This document shows positions 33,040 to 36,467 of a DNA stretch of 36,467 nt, in pieces. The notes beneath the pieces are model-generated. The model saw only the letters and a program-made list of their open reading frames with translations, was not told where the DNA came from and did no database searches. A program made the translations under genes and the position numbers. Position 1 is the first letter of the stretch, and each line of letters begins with the position of its first letter. Source of the DNA: Bacillota bacterium (lineage in GTDB: Bacteria > Bacillota > Clostridia > Christensenellales > SZUA-584); the NCBI GenBank assembly GCA_023390815.1, contig JAEWCC010000050.1, positions 1 through 36,467 of the forward strand. The letters are read 5' to 3'.

Positions 33040-34194
33040 GTGAACAAAAATGCGAGCGTCCTGGATATACTTTCTGAACTGGTCGCCATTGAGAGCGTGA
33101 ACCCCGATTATCCGGATGGCGGCGCCGGTGAAGCCGGGGTAGCGGACTTCATTGCGGGTTATCTTCAAACAGTTGGCATTGAATATCGCACGGACGAAGT
33201 TCTGCCGGGCAGGCGCAACCTCATCGCTTTTTTGCCCGGAAAAAGCCGGGCGGGCCTGTGCCTCGAGACGCATATGGATACTGTTTCCGCAATGGGTATG
33301 CGCATACCGCCGTTTGATCCGGCCATCCGGGAGGGCAGGCTTTATGGCCGGGGCAGCTGTGACGCCAAGGCGAGTCTGGCTGCCATGCTGTTCGCGCTGG
33401 CGGAGCTGAAACAAAGCGGCGTGACATCGCCGACGGATATCTATCTTGCGGCAGTCATTGATGAGGAATACCGGTATCACGGCGTCACCCGCTTGCTGGA
33501 AAGTGGGCTACGCGTGCATTCCACGGTTGTCGGAGAGCCGACCAGTCTTCGCGTTGTTACCGCATGTAAAGGCGTCGTGCGTTTCTCTGTCACAACGAAT
33601 GGCAAAGCTGGTCACAGCGCGCGCCCATGGGATGGACGGAACGCCATTTATGATATAGCCGCCATCCTGCAGGCGCTCGAAGAAGAATTGATTCCGATAC
33701 TCAGCAAAAGGCAGCACCCGTTGCTCGGCAGCCCTACGCTCAGCGTGGGGCGCATCGAAGGCGGCGTGATCGTCAATATCATCCCCGACCGCTGTGAAAT
33801 TGAGATCGACCGGCGTACGCTGCCGGGAGAAGACTACGCCTCGGTATCCGCCGAGATTCGGGAGGTTATCGACGGGGTAAACAAAAAGCGTCCGGGATTG
33901 GACGCTGTGATCGGGGAACCCGTGCTGACGGATTACGCCATGGACACGCCCGAGAATTGTCCTGTTGTTCAATGCGCGCTGGCGGCATGTCAACGGGTGA
34001 CGGGGGAGAGCGCGATAGATGGCGTGGGGTATTGCTGCGACGCGACAAAGTTTTCGCGCGCGGGCATACCCGCTGTCGTGCTGGGCCCGGGCGATATAAA
34101 GAATGCGCATTCCGACAACGAACATGTGGATATTGCACAAGTGGAGGCTGCCGCAGGCATATACATGGATTTATGCCGCCGCTTTCACGGTTAA
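33040..34194 (+). CDS. M20-family metallopeptidase/deacylase (ArgE/DapE type)
   Basis: A 384-residue zinc hydrolase. Metal-binding motifs are ETHMDTV (H78, D80), GRGSCDAK (D108), IDEEYRYHG (E142 catalytic, E143) and a late HSDNEHV. The lid domain carries GKAGHSARPWDGRNAI. The start is GTG 33040 with GGAGGGAG upstream. Relatives release amino acids from N-acyl amino acids or dipeptides (acetylornithine deacetylase, succinyl-diaminopimelate desuccinylase). With the dehydratase and RidA it could supply the amino acid that is then deaminated. It converges on the MBL gene with one base between stop codons. Confidence 0.88.
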   Translation: MNKNASVLDILSELVAIESVNPDYPDGGAGEAGVADFIAGYLQTVGIEYRTDEVLPGRRNLIAFLPGKSRAGLCLETHMDTVSAMGMRIPPFDPAIREGRLYGRGSCDAKASLAAMLFALAELKQSGVTSPTDIYLAAVIDEEYRYHGVTRLLESGLRVHSTVVGEPTSLRVVTACKGVVRFSVTTNGKAGHSARPWDGRNAIYDIAAILQALEEELIPILSKRQHPLLGSPTLSVGRIEGGVIVNIIPDRCEIEIDRRTLPGEDYASVSAEIREVIDGVNKKRPGLDAVIGEPVLTDYAMDTPENCPVVQCALAACQRVTGESAIDGVGYCCDATKFSRAGIPAVVLGPGDIKNAHSDNEHVDIAQVEAAAGIYMDLCRRFHG

Positions 34195-34195
34195 C

Positions 34196-34930
34196 TTAAA
34201 TATTCTGAGGGATTCCAAGGCCTGCGAAAACCGTGCAGGCTTTTTCTATGGGTACATATCCGCGATTCAGCAGGAAATTTAGATGCGCGGGCAGCAGGGA
34301 GTCGATATGAAGCGCGCGTACGCGCTCCATGCTGGCGGCATATTCGGGAATCCGGCAGTCTTCAATCTGCTGGAGGATGATCTTGCCGCCCCAGAAAACG
34401 AGATCGCCCGAAAACAGCATGCGCTTGCCGCCGTGCTCCATCAGATAGCATGCGTGGCCGTCCGCATGACCCGGCGTTTCGATAAGCCGCAGGCTGAAAC
34501 CGCCTGCCTGCAGCACGGTGCCGTCGGATACGGGCGTAACGGGGCAGGCATAAAAAGCATAGTCCGCCGGGTAAGCTCCGGCTTGCTTTGCCTGCCGCAG
34601 CGAAATCGCGTACTCGTCGCCTTCAGATACGAATTTTGCGGTGAGGCCGGTCGCCAATATTTCGGTACCGCAGTGCTTGTGCAGGAAGTATGCGCCGCCC
34701 GAATGGTCGGCATGGCCGTGTGTGAGCATCGCGTATCGTATATCGGCCGGGTCAAAGCCTTCCGCTTTGATGCTTTGCATCAATTCATCCGGGTTTACCG
34801 CCGCACCGGTATCGATGAGCGCCAGTTCGTGACCGTATCCAATCAGGTAAACCGTGCAATCGTAAGCGTTGCTGAGGGCATAACCGGCATCTCCGCTGGC
34901 GATGATATGAATACCATCATATATTTTCAT
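34196..34930 (-). CDS. MBL-fold metallo-hydrolase
   Basis: A 244-residue metallo-beta-lactamase-fold protein with the metal motif THGHADH (H71, H73, D75, H76), a GHADGHACYL element and FSGDLVFWGG. This is the layout of glyoxalase II-like and related thioester or lactone hydrolases. ATG 34930 is chosen, ten bases after GAAGGGAAG (34941-34949); longer frames upstream would precede the predicted transcription start near 34949. The terminator of the convergent M20 gene lies within its 3' coding end. The substrate is unknown. Confidence 0.82.
   Translation of the reverse strand: MKIYDGIHIIASGDAGYALSNAYDCTVYLIGYGHELALIDTGAAVNPDELMQSIKAEGFDPADIRYAMLTHGHADHSGGAYFLHKHCGTEILATGLTAKFVSEGDEYAISLRQAKQAGAYPADYAFYACPVTPVSDGTVLQAGGFSLRLIETPGHADGHACYLMEHGGKRMLFSGDLVFWGGKIILQQIEDCRIPEYAASMERVRALHIDSLLPAHLNFLLNRGYVPIEKACTVFAGLGIPQNI
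34220..34246 (+). terminator. Terminator of the M20 gene inside the opposing MBL gene
   Basis: GCCTGC (34220-34225) pairs with GCAGGC (34235-34240) and is followed by TTTTTCT. It is plus-strand oriented and lies within the antisense coding sequence of the MBL C-terminus. Confidence 0.75.
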
Positions 34931-34955
34931 TGCATATATACTTCCCTTCGCGCAT

Positions 34956-34984
34956 ATTATAGCCATGTAGTCATATGCATGCAA
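34956..34984 (-). promoter_or_regulatory. Promoter of the MBL-fold gene
   Basis: On the minus strand TTGCAT (34979-34984), a 17-base spacer and TATAAT (34956-34961). The predicted start near 34949 gives a leader of only about 20 bases. Confidence 0.75.
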
Positions 34985-35080
34985 GACTATTATTATAATA
35001 ATACGCAGCATATCAGCAAAATTCCATCTAATATTGACAAAAAGTATAATCCGGTGCGTAGATTCAATGAAAAGAGACAG

Positions 35081-35109
35081 TTGACAAATCTATAGGGGGG
35101 CGATACAAT
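35081..35109 (+). promoter_or_regulatory. Promoter of the third LacI gene
   Basis: TTGACA (35081-35086), a 17-base spacer and TACAAT (35104-35109), with an operator-like sequence just after the expected start. Confidence 0.85.
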
Positions 35110-35119
35110 AGTTCCAACG

Positions 35120-35133
35120 TGCAAACGTTATCA
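35120..35133. promoter_or_regulatory. Operator-like site TGCAAACGTTATCA (third LacI)
   Basis: Matches the perfect palindrome TGCAAACGTTTGCA at 36245 except for two bases in the right half. Its position at about +5 to +18 of the LacI promoter suggests autorepression. Confidence 0.65.
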
Positions 35134-35160
35134 ATGAAGATCACGTGAAAGCGGTGCCGT

Positions 35161-36195
35161 ATGGCAAACAGACTCAAGGATATTGCGGATGAGCTGGGCG
35201 TTTCCGTTTCCACCGTCTCCAGAGTTGCGAACGGGAAGCATAACGTATCGCCATCCACAGAGAAATTGGTAAAAAAAGCATTAGCCCGGCACCAGTACAT
35301 GCCCAATCAGGTAGCGCGTTCGCTTAAAAAGCGGTCTACCCATACGATTGGCGTGATTGTTCCCGATATCAGCGATTACTTTACCACCGTAGTCAAGGGG
35401 ATCGACCGCGTCGCTTCACAGAACGGCTATTCCATGATTCTCTCGGACAGCAATGAACTGCCGGAGACCGAGGAAAAGTACCTGAGACTGCTGTTTGAAA
35501 AGCGTATCGACGGGCTTGTACTCGCAACCGTCTCGACTGAACATAAGGCGCTGCATCTCTACAAAGAGAATAATGTGCCGGTGGTGTACATTGACAACCT
35601 GCCTAATCTCGACTATGGCTACGATTGCGTTCTGATCGATAACAGACGCGCGGGCTACATGGCGGTCAGCCATCTGCTCAGCTGCGGACACCGCAATATT
35701 GCCATCATTACGGGCTCCAAACATGAGACGACCGGACTTGAACGTCTGGAAGGCTACAATGAAGCGCTGACACGTTTCGGCCTGCCTGTTCAGCCGGAGC
35801 TCATTAAATACGGCAACTACAAGGAAGACGCCGGCTACTCCGACATGATGGAGCTGCTGGAAAACCGGGAGAACGCGCCGTTCACCGCCGTTTTTGTCGG
35901 GTCGTTCAAAATGACCTGCGGCGCAATCGCAGCGCTCAATGAAAAGGGCCTCAAAATCCCGGACGATATCTCGCTCATGGGTTTCGACTTTACAGACAAG
36001 ACGATGCTCATTCAGCCTAAAATCACGACCATATTGCAACCCGAAGACGCAATCGGCCGCATGGTGGCCGAACTGCTCATCTCGCGCATCAATGCCATTC
36101 AGGACACGGAACACAGCAACATTTATGTTCCGCAGCGGATCATGCTCGATCCGATACTTCAGGTCAACAACAGCTGCAGCATCATTCGCCGGTAA
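35161..36195 (+). CDS. LacI/CcpA-like transcriptional regulator (third copy)
   Basis: A 344-residue LacI-family regulator with HTH LKDIADELGVSVSTVSRVAN, hinge helix PNQVARSLKKRS and effector domain THTIGVIVPDISDYF to LMGFDFTDKTML. The N-terminal half resembles CcpA in order and spacing. The start ATG 35161 has only a weak ribosome site (GAAAGCGG). TGCAAACGTTTGCA-type sites occur at its own promoter and before the next gene, an M24 peptidase. Its recognition helix ends TVSRVAN, unlike TVSYVLN and TVSHVIN of the other two LacI proteins, which matches the different operator. Confidence 0.92.
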   Translation: MANRLKDIADELGVSVSTVSRVANGKHNVSPSTEKLVKKALARHQYMPNQVARSLKKRSTHTIGVIVPDISDYFTTVVKGIDRVASQNGYSMILSDSNELPETEEKYLRLLFEKRIDGLVLATVSTEHKALHLYKENNVPVVYIDNLPNLDYGYDCVLIDNRRAGYMAVSHLLSCGHRNIAIITGSKHETTGLERLEGYNEALTRFGLPVQPELIKYGNYKEDAGYSDMMELLENRENAPFTAVFVGSFKMTCGAIAALNEKGLKIPDDISLMGFDFTDKTMLIQPKITTILQPEDAIGRMVAELLISRINAIQDTEHSNIYVPQRIMLDPILQVNNSCSIIRR

Positions 36196-36203
36196 TTCAT
36201 TTG

Positions 36204-36209
36204 TATAAT
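36204..36209 (+). promoter_or_regulatory. Possible -10 element for the M24 peptidase gene
   Basis: A perfect TATAAT 9 bases after the LacI stop codon. No good -35 hexamer lies 17 bases upstream, so promoter strength is uncertain. Confidence 0.4.
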
Positions 36210-36244
36210 GACAATGTAAGAAGACCGTATCGGAGTCGATATCC

Positions 36245-36258
36245 TGCAAACGTTTGCA
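36245..36258. promoter_or_regulatory. Perfect palindromic operator TGCAAACGTTTGCA
   Basis: A 14-bp perfect palindrome with a central CG, 52 bases before the M24 peptidase start. It nearly matches the CcpA cre consensus, so either the adjacent LacI or a global CcpA could bind. Confidence 0.75.
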
Positions 36259-36309
36259 GAAATCCCAAATGATAATCCCTATTTCTATATCACGCAAAGG
36301 AGCAAAACC

Positions 36310-36467
36310 ATGTCGTACTACAACCGGAAAGAAACGGACACGCGGATCGAAAAGATACGCGGTATCCTGGCGGAAAAGAAGCTGGACGCAGCGCTGATCT
36401 ATTATGACGAGCTCAACGTCGCCAACGGCTGGTATCTGACGGGCTGGTGCCCGCAGTTTGAGAAGGG
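36310..36467 (+). CDS. M24-family (Xaa-Pro) aminopeptidase-like protein, N-terminal part
   Basis: Only 52 codons are inside the window and the gene runs off the end. The start is ATG 36310 with AAAGGAG at 36296-36302. The visible part (RIEKIRGILAEKKLDAALIYYDELNVANGWYLTGW) matches the creatinase/prolidase N-terminal domain that precedes the M24 'pita-bread' catalytic domain. The catalytic residues are not visible, so the function is inferred. Operator context suggests control by the preceding LacI protein. Confidence 0.7.
   Translation, partial: MSYYNRKETDTRIEKIRGILAEKKLDAALIYYDELNVANGWYLTGWCPQFEK

Overview
The window looks like part of a Clostridia-type Firmicutes chromosome, possibly a gut or Christensenella-like lineage. 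The pointers are strong AGGAGG-type ribosome binding sites, frequent GTG and TTG starts, consensus sigma-A promoters, InlB/Listeria-Bacteroides surface repeats, three LacI-family repressors, lipoproteins with LxxC lipoboxes and moderately GC-rich coding regions between AT-rich spacers. The genus cannot be fixed from this sequence alone. I saw no rRNA, tRNA, CRISPR array, phage gene or transposase.

Layout. (1) 3-1397: 3' end of a repeat-bearing surface protein. (2) 1743-3806: a UroD/MtaA-family protein and a ketose 3-epimerase. (3) 4135-15307: a long sugar locus with a GH4 glycosidase, a TIM-barrel isomerase, a zinc-type dehydrogenase, a LacI repressor, an FGGY kinase, a phosphomannose-isomerase-like cupin and a complete ribose-type ABC importer. 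(4) 15529-22332: a Gfo/Idh/MocA dehydrogenase, two more TIM-barrel proteins, xylose isomerase, an MFS transporter and a class II aldolase. A REP-like palindromic element lies inside this run. (5) 22748-26516: a second LacI repressor, a PfkB kinase and xylulokinase. (6) 26698-28768: a DUF89 phosphatase and a NagZ-like lipoprotein. (7) 28817-30711: a manganese transporter and MntR, divergent. (8) 30713-34194: a YheO/DauR-like regulator divergent from RidA, a threonine-dehydratase-like enzyme and an M20 hydrolase. (9) 34196-36467: an MBL-fold hydrolase, a third LacI repressor and the start of an M24 peptidase.

How it works together. Regions 2-5 look like one catabolic programme for one or more unusual glycosides, uronosides or rare sugars. 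A palindrome related to TTATACGTATAA recurs at six places, mostly just downstream of strong promoters, including the promoter of the LacI gene at 22748. This suggests a single regulon joining the UroD-like protein, the epimerase, GH4, the cupin/ABC block and the regulator. The enzymes favour NAD-dependent oxidation, isomerisation by metal-dependent TIM barrels, phosphorylation by FGGY/PfkB kinases and aldol cleavage. Xylose isomerase and xylulokinase point to D-xylulose-5-phosphate as one exit. The GH4 CHGV fingerprint points to alpha-glucuronidase or alpha-galacturonidase chemistry. The actual substrate is not determined by the sequence.
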